NCBI GenBank assembly: GCA_025924435.1
Contig: JAICIL010000002.1
Location: 1 to 59,241 of the forward strand
Source of the DNA: Chloroflexia bacterium
Lineage (GTDB): Bacteria > Chloroflexota > Chloroflexia > Thermomicrobiales > JALYUS01
Direction: 5' to 3'
DNA: 59,241 bases
The notes beneath the pieces were generated by a model. It did not search any database. It worked only from the letters and a program-made list of their open reading frames with translations, and was not told where the DNA came from. The translations under genes were made by a program, and so were the position numbers. Of the stretch, positions 24,399 to 32,267 are shown in pieces (positions within the stretch are counted from its first letter, which is position 1; every line of letters starts with the position of its first letter).

Positions 24399-24427
24399 AG
24401 TTTAGTCCTAAACAGTTACCGTGTCAA
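24399..24427 (-). promoter_or_regulatory. marR promoter, predicted leaderless
   Basis: On the minus strand TTGACA (24422-24427), a 17-nt spacer and TAAACT (24399-24404) place the transcription start at about the GTG codon of marR at 24392. The operator at 24400-24413 covers the -10 element. Confidence 0.65.
24400..24413. promoter_or_regulatory. MarR operator at the marR promoter
   Basis: GTTTAGTCCTAAAC again, identical to 23917-23930. It overlaps the -10 hexamer, a position that would block RNA polymerase. Confidence 0.75.
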
Positions 24428-24543
24428 GGCGACTGCCGGGCGCGGGGATGCCGTTTCAGGCGGGAAAGTGGCTTCCGCCGGGTGAATGTACGTGCTGGGG
24501 AATACGAATCGGCGGAATCGTGTTTCATTCCTCAGGAATTGTC

Positions 24544-24571
24544 TTGACACCGGGGCGATTCTGTTTATGCT
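24544..24571 (+). promoter_or_regulatory. Promoter of the tandem cold-shock gene
   Basis: TTGACA (24544-24549), a 16-nt spacer, and TATGCT (24566-24571). The leader of about 90 nt before the ATG at 24667 is of the long kind seen in cold-shock genes. Confidence 0.6.
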
Positions 24572-24666
24572 AGGAAACGCGTCTCCTGTATTGGGATGCG
24601 GCAGATCGGTGTTGTGGTAAGGGATGGGTGCGGAGACGGTTCGCGCGCCAGGAGGAAATGCACGGC

Positions 24667-25173
24667 ATGGGCACAGGTACGGTCAAGTGGTTCAACCCGA
24701 CAAAAGGCTTCGGCTTCATTACGCAGGACGATGGTGGCGCCGATCTTTTTGTCCACCGGCGCGAAGTGCGCGAACCGTTCGACGGCATCTTGACGGAGGG
24801 GGACAAGGTCTCCTTCGAGGAGACGATGACGCCGCGCGGCGCGGCGGCGTCGAATGTGATGCGCGAGGGCATCGCCAGCAATCGCGAGGCGGGTCTGAAG
24901 GGCGTCGTGCGGCGCGTCTCCCCGGAGAAGGGGTACGGGTTCATCACGCTCGATGGCGGGCAGGATGTCTTCGTCCACCGCGATCACATCCGTGGCGGCA
25001 CGCTGCGCGAGGGCGACCGCGTCGCGCTCGACACGATTGACACGCAGAAAGGCCCGGCGGCCCGTAATGTCACGGTCGAGGGTGGCGCCGAAGGCGTCGT
25101 CGCCGAGGACTGGGGCGATGTCAGCGGCATGGAAGAGTACAGCGACTACACGCCCTCCAGCCGCCGCTTCTAA
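24667..25173 (+). CDS. Tandem cold-shock domain protein
   Basis: A 168-residue protein with two cold-shock domains in one chain, where ordinary Csp proteins have one. Domain 1 has KGFGFI (13-18) and DLFVH (26-30); domain 2 has KGYGFI (88-93) and DVFVH (100-104). These are the RNP1 and RNP2 nucleic-acid contacts, intact in both copies. A tail of 28 residues rich in Asp, Glu and Tyr follows (141-168). ATG at 24667 is chosen since AGGAGG ends 11 nt before it; the ATG at 24658 would be too close. A strong promoter and a terminator make it a single-gene unit. It probably acts as an RNA chaperone. Confidence 0.92.
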   Translation: MGTGTVKWFNPTKGFGFITQDDGGADLFVHRREVREPFDGILTEGDKVSFEETMTPRGAAASNVMREGIASNREAGLKGVVRRVSPEKGYGFITLDGGQDVFVHRDHIRGGTLREGDRVALDTIDTQKGPAARNVTVEGGAEGVVAEDWGDVSGMEEYSDYTPSSRRF

Positions 25174-25196
25174 TCATCGCGACGCAGCAAACAGCG

Positions 25197-25228
25197 AAAC
25201 GCCCCGGCACCAATGGCCGGGGCGTTTT
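25197..25228 (+). terminator. Rho-independent terminator of cold-shock gene
   Basis: AACGCCCCGGC pairs with GCCGGGGCGTT over a short loop (ACCAATG), then TTCTTT. It lies 24 bp after the stop. Confidence 0.85.
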
Positions 25229-25235
25229 CTTTGCG

Positions 25236-25305
25236 GTCGCGAGTCGCGAGTCGTGAGTGACGAGGCGGTAACAGCTTCCGGCGACTCGCTACTCGCGACT
25301 CGCTA
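25236..25305. repeat. Palindromic short-word element (GAGTCGC type)
   Basis: CGCGAGTCGCGAGTCGTGAG on the left faces GCGACTCGCTACTCGCGACT on the right. The centre is short, about 22 bp. It abuts the end of the gene at 25303. Confidence 0.75.
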
Positions 25306-26655
25306 CGCCTGCGCCGATACCTGATATTTCCCGACGACTTCGTGGCCGGAGGTAAGCCCGTGCAGGGTGATCTGCCACAGCCCCGCGGTCCCGAAGGAGG
25401 TCGAGACGGCCGCCTGGCCCGTGGACGATGCCTGGACCTGATCGAGTTGCGTGACGGTCGTCGAATCGGGCGGGGTGACCCAGGCGGAGACGGTCTCTCC
25501 GGCGGTGAAGCCTGTCGCGGTGTAGGTGACGGTCGTGCCCGCCGTCGCCTTCACCGGCACCCCTGCGGACGGCGAGACGAACGTGGATGCGGGGGAGGGC
25601 AACGGGGATGTCGCGGCGGACGATGAGGAATCGGTGACGCTGTAGCGGCCAATCACCTGATGGGCGGAATCATGCCCATGCGCCGTCACTTGCCAGTTGC
25701 CCGCGCTCGGGAAGATCACCGAGACGGCGAACGTGCCGGTGCCGGTGGCCTGCGTGCTGCTGAGCGCCGCCGTGGTGGAGTCGGGCGCGGTCGTCCAGAG
25801 GGCAATTTGCTCGTTCCCGGTGAAGCCACTCCCCGTGAAGGTCACGGGTGCCCCGATGGTCGCGGCGATCCCATTGAACCCCGGCCCGTTGATCGGAGCG
25901 GTGGTGACGGGCAGCACGCCGGTGCCCGTCCCGTTGATGGGCGACGATACGGCGCCCGTCGCGCCCGTGATGCCAACGGCGAAAGGAGCGATGATTTCAT
26001 GGCCACTCACGAGGCCATGCGCCGTCACCTGCCACTGGCCCGCCGATGGGAACTCGACCGAGGTCGTGAACGCGCCGGTGCTGTCCGCCTGAATGCCCGG
26101 TAGCGCGGTCGGGGTCGTCGTCGCGCTCCCTTCCGGTGGCGTCTCCCACATCGAAATGGCCTCATTCGCGTTGAAGCCACTGCCGGAGAAGGTGGTGAAC
26201 GCGCCGACGCCGACCGGCGTCCCTGTGGCCGATGTGGCGCCCGTTGGCGATGCACCGACTGGCGGCACGAGGGGCGACCCCGGCGCCGGGGCGGTGGTCG
26301 CGCCCGATGTCGTGCCGACCGCGTAGTTGCCGACGAACTCCTTTTGGGTATTGATGCTGTGCGCGGTTGCAGTCCATGCGCCCGCGGACGGGAACGTGAC
26401 GGTCGTCGTGAATCCGCCGCTCCCATCCGATTGTATGCCGGCGAGCGGAGTGGAGACGCTATTCGCGTCGGTCTCCCAGATCGAGAGGAATTCATTCGGC
26501 GCGAAGCCGGTGCCGGTGAAGGTCACCGACGCGCCGACGGCGACCGGCGTCGGTGTCGTATCCGCCGCCACCCCCGTCGGCATGGCGAGCAGGAGCGCGA
26601 AGACAACCCCAAGACCCAAAGAGACGAATCGTCCGTGCAAACGCCGCTGGCGCAT
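25303..26655 (-). CDS. Secreted protein with four repeated beta-sandwich-like domains
   Basis: A 450-residue exported protein. ATG at 26655 follows AAGGGGGAGTGGC and starts a signal peptide ending near TGVAAD (about residue 31). Four repeats of 85-100 residues follow, each with the pattern (V/T)TFTGxGFxxNExxxxW then FPSAGxWxxTAHGxxSxxxxxGxYxV, joined by Thr/Ser/Pro/Gly-rich linkers. The fold looks like an Ig/fibronectin-type beta-sandwich. No enzyme motif, sorting signal or membrane anchor is seen. The protein at 27971 carries the same domain. A surface or adhesive role is an inference only. Confidence 0.8.
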   Translation of the reverse strand: MRQRRLHGRFVSLGLGVVFALLLAMPTGVAADTTPTPVAVGASVTFTGTGFAPNEFLSIWETDANSVSTPLAGIQSDGSGGFTTTVTFPSAGAWTATAHSINTQKEFVGNYAVGTTSGATTAPAPGSPLVPPVGASPTGATSATGTPVGVGAFTTFSGSGFNANEAISMWETPPEGSATTTPTALPGIQADSTGAFTTSVEFPSAGQWQVTAHGLVSGHEIIAPFAVGITGATGAVSSPINGTGTGVLPVTTAPINGPGFNGIAATIGAPVTFTGSGFTGNEQIALWTTAPDSTTAALSSTQATGTGTFAVSVIFPSAGNWQVTAHGHDSAHQVIGRYSVTDSSSSAATSPLPSPASTFVSPSAGVPVKATAGTTVTYTATGFTAGETVSAWVTPPDSTTVTQLDQVQASSTGQAAVSTSFGTAGLWQITLHGLTSGHEVVGKYQVSAQA

Positions 26656-26695
26656 CGTGCCACTCCCCCTTGTTCGTATCGCACACCCCCAATTT

Positions 26696-26724
26696 GTCAT
26701 AAGAGTGTAGCAGAGATTCGTCAA
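26696..26724 (-). promoter_or_regulatory. Promoter of the four-domain secreted protein
   Basis: On the minus strand TTGACG (26719-26724), 17 nt, then TATGAC (26696-26701). The leader to the ATG at 26655 would be about 35 nt. Confidence 0.45.
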
Positions 26725-26893
26725 TATTCCCACTACGCTGCATATGCGGAGTGTACGTACGGGGTGGACGATCCATGTGCCATACGAAAGGTGGAAACCG
26801 GCTACTTTCGCGCCCGTCTCCGAATTCCCGGCCGGATGTATTTTCCTCGTTTCTCCCCCCTCTATCACTTCAAGGGCCAGCGATCCAATGTTG

Positions 26894-26922
26894 GGGCAGC
26901 GCCGACATTAACGGCGCTGCCC
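26894..26922. repeat. Perfect 11-bp hairpin
   Basis: GGGCAGCGCCG (26894-26904) and CGGCGCTGCCC (26912-26922) around the loop ACATTAA. It stands immediately next to the tandem array and may be part of the same RNA. There is no T tract on either side. Confidence 0.65.
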
Positions 26923-26929
26923 GGCATCG

Positions 26930-27095
26930 GGAAGGATTACCCCTCGGCAACCGTCCGCGTGGCGGTCTCTTTGGGCTGCCGTCGAAGAATTACCCCCTCG
27001 ACAACCGCCACTCAGGGCGGTCCTCTCGGCATGCATTCGCGAAGGTTCCGAATTACCCCCGGCGGCTGCCCCCCGCAGGGCACTTCTGTTGCGCG
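26930..27095. repeat. Three tandem ~55-nt units with ATTACCCC and hairpins
   Basis: ATTACCCC occurs at 26936, 26989 and 27052. In each unit it is followed after 7-8 nt by a small hairpin: ACCGTC/GGCGGT (26950-26966), ACCGCC/GGCGGT (27004-27021) and TGCCC/GGGCA (27067-27082). The T-G pair of unit 1 becomes C-G in unit 2, which suits a conserved RNA fold. Unit 2 also has GTCGA/TCGAC closing around the ATTACCCC loop. The array could be a leader RNA for the cupin gene, a small RNA or a protein-binding array. I know no family that it fits. Confidence 0.6.
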
Positions 27096-27244
27096 CAATT
27101 CGGGAAATTCTCCCGATGTGTCCACTCCCTTCCAACCCTATAGTCGGTGCATCACGGTGCAACGCGACGGCCGATCCGGCGGAGAGGCGTGTACCGTGGG
27201 GGAGTGGGGAAGAGTGTTCTTCGCACGGCTGGGGAGGATTTCTC

Positions 27245-27865
27245 ATGGCACAGGCAGGGCAATGCATCACGAACCCGATCACGGGCGAGCAGATCACGTT
27301 TCTCGAAACGGAGGACGATACCGGAGGTGCGCATATGCGCTTCGACTGCTGGGTGCCGCCCGGCGGGGTGCGACTTCCCCCCCACGTGCATCGGACGTGT
27401 GCGGAGCATTTCGCGGTCATCTCCGGCACGCTGGGGGTCATGCGGGGCGGGCGGCACGAGTTGCTGCGCGCGGGGCAGTGCATCCTTTTGCCCGCGATGA
27501 TCGCGCATCAGTGGTGGAACGCCGGGGACGATAGCGTGCGCTTTGAGGTGACGGTGACGCCGCCGCGCAACCTCGAGGCCGTCCTGGAGGCGATCTGCGG
27601 CATGGCGCAGGCCGGCAGGCTCAACGGCTTGTGCCTGCCGAAGAATCCCTTCGAACTGGTGTCTTTCGCGCGGTACGCGGAGTCGTATCTGCCCGCGGTA
27701 CCGATCTGGGTGCAGCGCGGGGCATTGGCACTCTTTGCGCGCATGGGTGCGTTGCTGGGGTATCGGGCCGATTTCGCGGCATATCGTCGCGTCGTGGCGC
27801 CCCCGACCGCGCTCACGCCCCTCATTGTCGCGCAGAGTGCCGCGAGCGAGGGCATAGCGGCGTGA
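27245..27865 (+). CDS. Cupin domain protein
   Basis: A 206-residue protein with an N-terminal cupin barrel. PPHVHRTCAEHFAVISGTLG (residues 40-60) gives the first motif (HxH then E/H) and LPAMIAHQWWNAG the second, so a metal site is plausible. The C-terminal half (about residues 110-206) is helical, with FARYAESYLPAVPIW and ALFARMGALLGY, and has no recognised domain. ATG at 27245 follows GGGGAGGATTTCTC. It is probably cytoplasmic. The substrate is unknown. The long upstream region with structured repeats may control it. Confidence 0.83.
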   Translation: MAQAGQCITNPITGEQITFLETEDDTGGAHMRFDCWVPPGGVRLPPHVHRTCAEHFAVISGTLGVMRGGRHELLRAGQCILLPAMIAHQWWNAGDDSVRFEVTVTPPRNLEAVLEAICGMAQAGRLNGLCLPKNPFELVSFARYAESYLPAVPIWVQRGALALFARMGALLGYRADFAAYRRVVAPPTALTPLIVAQSAASEGIAA

Positions 27866-27922
27866 CCTCCGCCGGTGGAGGTAGTCGGTGCTGCTTCTTA
27901 CGCCACGCGGGCAAACGAGAAA

Positions 27923-27948
27923 CGCACCGCCCATCAGCGGGCGGTGCG
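27923..27948. terminator. Hairpin between convergent genes
   Basis: CGCACCGCCC (27923-27932) pairs perfectly with GGGCGGTGCG (27939-27948) over a 6-nt loop. On the minus strand it is followed by TTTCTCG, on the plus strand by GGGAAAATT. It may serve both genes. Confidence 0.5.
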
Positions 27949-27970
27949 CGGGAAAATTCGTGTGGCGCGC

Positions 27971-28771
27971 TTACGAGACGGTGTAGCGGGTCACGACATT
28001 CGCGCCGGACGTCTGGCCGTGGGCGGTGACCTGCCAGTTCCCGGCGGACGGGAAGGCGACCTGGATGGTCACGGTGCCGTCGGCGGCCGCTTGCGCGGAG
28101 CCGAGTTGGGCGACGCTCGCGTCCGGCGCGGTGACCGACGCGGAGACCGTCTCGCTCGCCGTGAAGCCGCCGACGGTGAACGTCACCGCCTGGCCCGTCG
28201 CCGCCGTGCCGCTGCCGGAGGCCGGAACGGGCGCGGGAACCGGCGCTACAACGGGAGCGGGATTCACGATGCCACCGGGGCCGTACGCAAATCCGGGGGC
28301 AAAGATAGATCCGGAGCCGAAGAAGCCTGCGCCCGGGCAGGAGTTGTAGAAGAACCCGGTGTCGAAGAGGGCGCACGGCCCGAGGCGCGGATATGGCGGG
28401 ACGAAGCCTGGCGGCGTCCCCGCGATCGGCCCGACATCCGCCAGCACGGTGATCCCCGTCAGTTGCCCGCTCGCCTTCACGCGGAAGACGGACGGCTGAT
28501 AGAAGATCTGCGTCGAGAAGCCGCCGATCGCGTCCGCCGTGGTATCCGGGAAGTACGCGATCTGATTGTCGGTCGTGAACCCGGAAATCGTCACTTTCTC
28601 GCCGGGGCCGAAGCCATTGCCGACGAGCGTCAGCGCCTTCTGCCCGTTCGCGGTCGCGCTGAACTGCACTTGCAGCCCGGATGCGCCCACCGCCTGCGGC
28701 GCGATCGTCACCAGCGCGAGCAGCGCGCCGAAGACGAGCAGCGCGGGCCAGCCACGAAACCGTCGTTGCAT
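27971..28771 (-). CDS. Secreted protein with two repeat domains
   Basis: A 266-residue exported protein. ATG at 28771 after GGAAGGAG starts a signal peptide (hydrophobic segment around LLVFGALLALVTIAP) cut near AVGASG, about residue 30. The first domain (30-115) begins LQVQFSATANGQKALTLVGN and the second (about 185-266) has VTFTVGGFTASETVSASV then FPSAGNWQVTAHGQTSG, which closely matches the domains of the protein at 25303. A Pro/Gly/Phe-rich middle with two Cys (PCALFDTGFFYNSCPG) links them. The two proteins are paralogues on either side of the cupin gene. Function is unknown; it may lie on the cell surface. Confidence 0.8.
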   Translation of the reverse strand: MQRRFRGWPALLVFGALLALVTIAPQAVGASGLQVQFSATANGQKALTLVGNGFGPGEKVTISGFTTDNQIAYFPDTTADAIGGFSTQIFYQPSVFRVKASGQLTGITVLADVGPIAGTPPGFVPPYPRLGPCALFDTGFFYNSCPGAGFFGSGSIFAPGFAYGPGGIVNPAPVVAPVPAPVPASGSGTAATGQAVTFTVGGFTASETVSASVTAPDASVAQLGSAQAAADGTVTIQVAFPSAGNWQVTAHGQTSGANVVTRYTVS

Positions 28772-28823
28772 ACCGTCGCTCCTTCCCAGTCGTCCATTCC
28801 CATCCGCCCCACCCTTACCCAAC

Positions 28824-28846
28824 CATGATACAGGCAATCTATCATG
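28824..28846. promoter_or_regulatory. Inverted repeat CATGATA-N9-TATCATG
   Basis: Seven-base perfect arms with a 9-nt spacer, 53 bp upstream of the secreted protein gene at 28771. The size and spacing suit a dimeric regulator, but no consensus is known to me. Confidence 0.4.
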
Positions 28847-28965
28847 CCGCGAAAGAGAGACGAAGCGAAGGTCGGGGAAGGTGGCGAACCGCGCGCTGCG
28901 CGGTTGATCGCCCCGCACCCCGCCGGAAACCCGCTCGTTCGGGTGCGATTGCCCCGCGGTCGCTC

Positions 28966-29871
28966 CTACAAATCCTTCTTGCGGAAGACGAGACAGGCCG
29001 CGACGATAACCAGGATGAGATAGCCGATGGCGTAGGGGACGACCGCGCCGGAGGGCGGCGTGGAACTCGGGCCGCCGCCGCCGCCGAACGAGAAGTTCGT
29101 CGCGGGCTGGATCAGGTAATTGGCGTAGTTGTAGATGCGCTGCGAGGGGAAGAGCAGTGAGACGATCAGCCCCGCGTTCTCCATCGCCCGAATCTGGAAG
29201 AGTTGCCCCTGCGCCTCGACAATCGTCGCGGCGAGGCCGAAGGCGTAGAACATGTAGCAGACGATGCCGTTCGCCATCGTCGCGAAGATCGTGCTGCCGA
29301 GCACCGTCAGGGCGAGCAGCCACCACGTCGCGATGATGACGATGAGCGCCGCCTTCCACGCGCCCGCCGGGACATGGCCCGTGATGATGCCGACTTCGGC
29401 CCCCACCGCCGCCGTGACGATGCCGACATAGAGGGCGAGCATGATCGCGTAGCCGACCCACTTGCCGAGCACGACCTCCCAGCGGCGGATCGGCTTCGGC
29501 AGGATCGCTTGGAACGTCCCGCCGTCCACTTCGCCGGCGATCGTGCCGATAGCGGCGAAGATGCCCATCACGGCGGCGAGGAAGAAGATGATGAAGACGG
29601 CGAAGGCCATGTTGAGGTCCACCGCCTGATTGAAGGTGATCGGGAAGCGGAAACTGCGCGCCGCCAACCGCGCGTCCCACGTCTCCTTGAAGCGGTAGAC
29701 GCCCCAGCCGTAGAAGGCGACAAACATCGCGGTGAGCAGGAAGACCGCCCAGATCATCTTTTTCCGCACCGCCTCGCGGAACGTCATGCGGGCGAGGAGC
29801 CAGACGCGCCGCAGGCTGGCGACGGCGTCGAAGGAGCGTGCGGGCGCGAGCGCCGATGTCGCGGTCGCCAT
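28966..29871 (-). CDS. ABC-2 type transporter permease
   Basis: A 301-residue permease with six predicted membrane helices: one near 40-58, then about 95-120, 145-170, 180-205, 220-235 and 275-297. VDGGTFQAILPKPIRRWEVV before the third helix is the conserved ABC-2 cytoplasmic loop. A Gly-rich segment FSFGGGGGPSSTPP lies in the last outer loop. The ATG overlaps the stop of the ATPase gene by one nucleotide (TAATG), so the two are translationally coupled. The substrate is not evident. Confidence 0.9.
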   Translation of the reverse strand: MATATSALAPARSFDAVASLRRVWLLARMTFREAVRKKMIWAVFLLTAMFVAFYGWGVYRFKETWDARLAARSFRFPITFNQAVDLNMAFAVFIIFFLAAVMGIFAAIGTIAGEVDGGTFQAILPKPIRRWEVVLGKWVGYAIMLALYVGIVTAAVGAEVGIITGHVPAGAWKAALIVIIATWWLLALTVLGSTIFATMANGIVCYMFYAFGLAATIVEAQGQLFQIRAMENAGLIVSLLFPSQRIYNYANYLIQPATNFSFGGGGGPSSTPPSGAVVPYAIGYLILVIVAACLVFRKKDL

Positions 29872-30941
29872 TATGCCTGCCCTCCCGTCGCCGTGTCGTC
29901 GCGTTCCAGCCCATGCGCCGCGCCGCCCGCCACGCCGATTGCCTCCATGAAGACGTCTTCCAGCGTGCGCCGATGCGGCGCGACGGCGTAGATCTTCGCG
30001 CCCGCCGCGACGAGGCGATCCACGAGCGGCGGGATGCGCTCCTCGTCCGGCACGCGGATCGTCGCCGTCCGGTTGGCGATGCCGACGAGCGTCACCCCGC
30101 TGTCCAGCGCGCCCCAGACATCCGGCGCGATGCCGTCCAGCGTGATGTCCACCGTCAGTTCCTCCGCGAGCAGTTCGCGCATCGTGCCGAGCCGCACGAC
30201 GCGCCCGTGGTCAATGATCGCGCAGCGGTCGCAGACCTGCTCGACTTCCGAGAGGATGTGCGAGTTGAGGAAGACGGTCATCCCCTGGCTGCGGAAGCGG
30301 CCGATCACGTCGCGCACCTCGCGCCGCCCGACCGGGTCGAGGGCGCTCGTCGGCTCATCGAGGAAGACGAGCGCGGGGTTGTTCATCACCGCCTGGGCGA
30401 GGCCGATGCGCTGGAGCATCCCCTTCGAGAAGGTCTTCAGGCGGTTGTGCCCCTCGCCCTCCAGCCCGACGAGTTCGAGCACGTCCGGGATGCGCCGCCG
30501 CCGCTCCTTCGCGCCCATGCCGTACAACTGGCCGTGGAAATCGAGGAACTCCCCGGCCTGCATCCACTCGTGGAAGCGGAACTGCTCCGGCAGGAAGCCG
30601 ACGCGCCGCTTCACCGCCACATCGCCGATCGGCCGACCGAGGAGGGACATCGCGCCGCTCGTCGGGAAGACGAGGCCCATCAGCATCTTCATCGTCGTGC
30701 TCTTGCCCGCGCCGTTCGGGCCGAGGAAGCCGAAGACTTCGCCCTGCCGCACGGTCAGCGTCAGGGATTCCACCGCCACTTTCGCGCCGTATTCCTTGCG
30801 CAGTTCGCGCGTCTCGACGGCGGGCACGGCGGGGTCGAGGTGGCCGTCCGCGTGGAGAAAGGCGATCTCCTCCGGGCGGAGAATCGTCGGGTCGGTCGCT
30901 GATGTCGGTGCATCAACGGGGGGAATCGTCGTCTGTGCCAT
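29871..30941 (-). CDS. ABC-2 type transporter ATP-binding protein
   Basis: A 356-residue ATPase. ATG at 30941 begins a leader of about 45 residues before the ABC domain; the open frame continues further upstream but without a ribosome binding site. Walker A is GPNGAGKST, the signature appears in the altered form FSKGMLQRIG (LSGGQ usually), and Walker B is ALVFLDEPTSALD, followed by the switch His in LNSHILSEVE. A C-terminal domain of about 80 residues (TVDITLDGIAPDVW onward) is typical of the NatA/YhaQ-type exporters. The partner permease follows at once. Confidence 0.92.
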   Translation of the reverse strand: MAQTTIPPVDAPTSATDPTILRPEEIAFLHADGHLDPAVPAVETRELRKEYGAKVAVESLTLTVRQGEVFGFLGPNGAGKSTTMKMLMGLVFPTSGAMSLLGRPIGDVAVKRRVGFLPEQFRFHEWMQAGEFLDFHGQLYGMGAKERRRRIPDVLELVGLEGEGHNRLKTFSKGMLQRIGLAQAVMNNPALVFLDEPTSALDPVGRREVRDVIGRFRSQGMTVFLNSHILSEVEQVCDRCAIIDHGRVVRLGTMRELLAEELTVDITLDGIAPDVWGALDSGVTLVGIANRTATIRVPDEERIPPLVDRLVAAGAKIYAVAPHRRTLEDVFMEAIGVAGGAAHGLERDDTATGGQA

Positions 30942-31098
30942 CAGTTCGGTACCCTGCTCTCTCGTTGCCCTCGCCACACCATCGGCAATGGTACACCCTC
31001 TGCGGGAAAGACACCGCACGCGGCCCCGGCGTGACACGGCGCACCATTCTTCCCGCTGAAGATAGGACAGTAGGACGTGTTCCATTGTTTCGCTGATG

Positions 31099-31332
31099 CT
31101 ATGCGAGGCGTTCCGTGGAAAGAAGGGCGTGTTTCACCACTTCGAGCAACCGCGCGGCTTGCGCGCGGCGGACGGTCGGGAAATCGTCCAGGAATTCACC
31201 GAGCGGTTGCCCTGCTTCGAGATAGTCGAAGAGTGTTTGCACAGGCACGCGCGTGCCGACGAATACCGGTATTCCGCCGAGGATGTCATCATCGTGTACA
31301 ACGATCTGCCCAATGTTCGGTATCGCCAGCAT
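31099..31332 (-). CDS. DUF433 family protein (antitoxin-like)
   Basis: A 77-residue protein with the DUF433 pattern: a GGIPVFVGTRVPVQTLFDYL core and then GQPLGEFLDDFPTVRRAQAA. Members are small DNA-binding proteins often annotated as antitoxins of a DUF5615 partner. No such toxin gene is seen on either side, so this may be an orphan. ATG at 31332 is preferred; the frame continues 18 codons upstream. The last codon lies 14 nt from a region with no gene. It is followed by the F420 operon upstream in transcription direction but need not belong to it. Confidence 0.82.
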   Translation of the reverse strand: MLAIPNIGQIVVHDDDILGGIPVFVGTRVPVQTLFDYLEAGQPLGEFLDDFPTVRRAQAARLLEVVKHALLSTERLA

Positions 31333-31393
31333 AATTAATGCTCCAAACGCGAACGCGCTTTTACGGGTACTCCGCCAGTATCGCACGATGCTC

Positions 31394-32134
31394 TCAGTGG
31401 AAGAGGTTCTTCGCCGGGTCCATGATGAGGTCGCGACCGGTGCCGTCGGCGCGGTCGTAGGGATAGCCGCGGATGACGGCGACGGGCACGTTGTCCACCT
31501 TGCCCATCACGAGTTCCGACGCGCATGCCAGTTCGTCCGCGACGGCGATGATCGTCACGCGCAGGTCGTTGCCGAACGGGTCGGTCTGGCCCCGGTAATC
31601 GGTCAGCGGTTGCATCCCCGCGACGCCGATGGCGAAATTGACGATGCCGTTGCGCCAGGGCCGCCCGAACGAGTCCGAGATGATGACCGCGACATCCGCG
31701 CCGGTGCGCTCCCGCAGCCCGGCGCGGATACCGGCGGCGGAGGCGTCCGGGTCGCGCGGCAGGAGGCAGACCGTCTCCCCCGTGACATTCGAGGCGTCCA
31801 CGGCGGCATTGGCACAGATCAGGCCGTGGCGCGTCTCGCTGATGATGATGCCGCGCTCCATCCGCACGATGCGCACGCTCTCCCGCAGGACGACTTCCAC
31901 CTGCCGCGCGTCCTTGTCGAACCGCTCCGCGATCCGCACGGCGAGCGCCGAGGGCGTGACCGTGCGGAGGTCCACCAGTTGCCCCTCCGCCTTGGAGACG
32001 ATCTTGTGCGTAACGACGACGACATCGCCGTCCGCGAGCGGCCGTTCCGTCGCGGCATCGGCGATCAGCGCCGCGACATCCGTCCCCGGCATCACCTCGC
32101 CGATGCCGCCGATGCCCCAGATCTCAACGCTCAT
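31394..32134 (-). CDS. cofE: Coenzyme F420-0:L-glutamate ligase CofE
   Basis: A 246-residue GTP-dependent ligase that adds glutamates to F420-0. DVVVVTHKIVSKAEG (38-52) and VIISDSFGRPWRNGIVNFAI in the middle are strong family signatures, as is PFGNDLRVTIIAVADE. It is the single-domain form: the C-terminal nitroreductase-like domain found in mycobacterial FbiB is missing. ATG at 32134 follows GAGGAAGCGGAA. It is the last gene of the F420 operon, separated from cofC by a palindromic repeat. Confidence 0.94.
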   Translation of the reverse strand: MSVEIWGIGGIGEVMPGTDVAALIADAATERPLADGDVVVVTHKIVSKAEGQLVDLRTVTPSALAVRIAERFDKDARQVEVVLRESVRIVRMERGIIISETRHGLICANAAVDASNVTGETVCLLPRDPDASAAGIRAGLRERTGADVAVIISDSFGRPWRNGIVNFAIGVAGMQPLTDYRGQTDPFGNDLRVTIIAVADELACASELVMGKVDNVPVAVIRGYPYDRADGTGRDLIMDPAKNLFH

Positions 32135-32152
32135 TTCCGCTTCCTCCGGTCG

Positions 32153-32267
32153 GGCAGTGGACAGTGGACGGTGAGCGGCAGGCGGGAGTCCGACCTTCGT
32201 TCTGACTACTGACTACTGGCTACTCTCTACTGCCCGCTGCCCACTGCCCACTGCATACTGTCCACTC
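32153..32267. repeat. Palindromic short-word element (AGTGGACAGTGG type)
   Basis: The left arm has CAGTGGACAGTGGACGGTGA and the right arm CTACTGCCCGCTGCCCACTG then CCCACTGCATACTGTCCACT. The right arm overlaps the last codons of cofC (32227 onward). Confidence 0.78.

Larger units (their letters stand above)
26656..27244. other. Long divergent intergenic region with structured repeats
   Basis: 589 bp between the leftward repeat protein and the rightward cupin gene. It holds the promoter at 26696-26724, a perfect 11-bp hairpin at 26894-26922 and the three-unit tandem array at 26930-27095. The rest, including 26760-26890 and 27096-27240, shows no convincing gene. Confidence 0.6.

Noticed and set aside
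26894..26922. 11-bp hairpin as a rho-independent terminator
   Set aside because: No T tract follows on either strand, and it is in a divergent gap where no gene ends.
28772..29914. Apparent upstream extension of the secreted protein frame through the ABC permease
   Set aside because: This part is an out-of-frame shadow of the permease gene. The real start at 28771 has a ribosome binding site and signal peptide.
31099..31332. DUF433 gene as part of a full toxin-antitoxin pair
   Set aside because: No DUF5615 or other small toxin-like frame adjoins it on either side.
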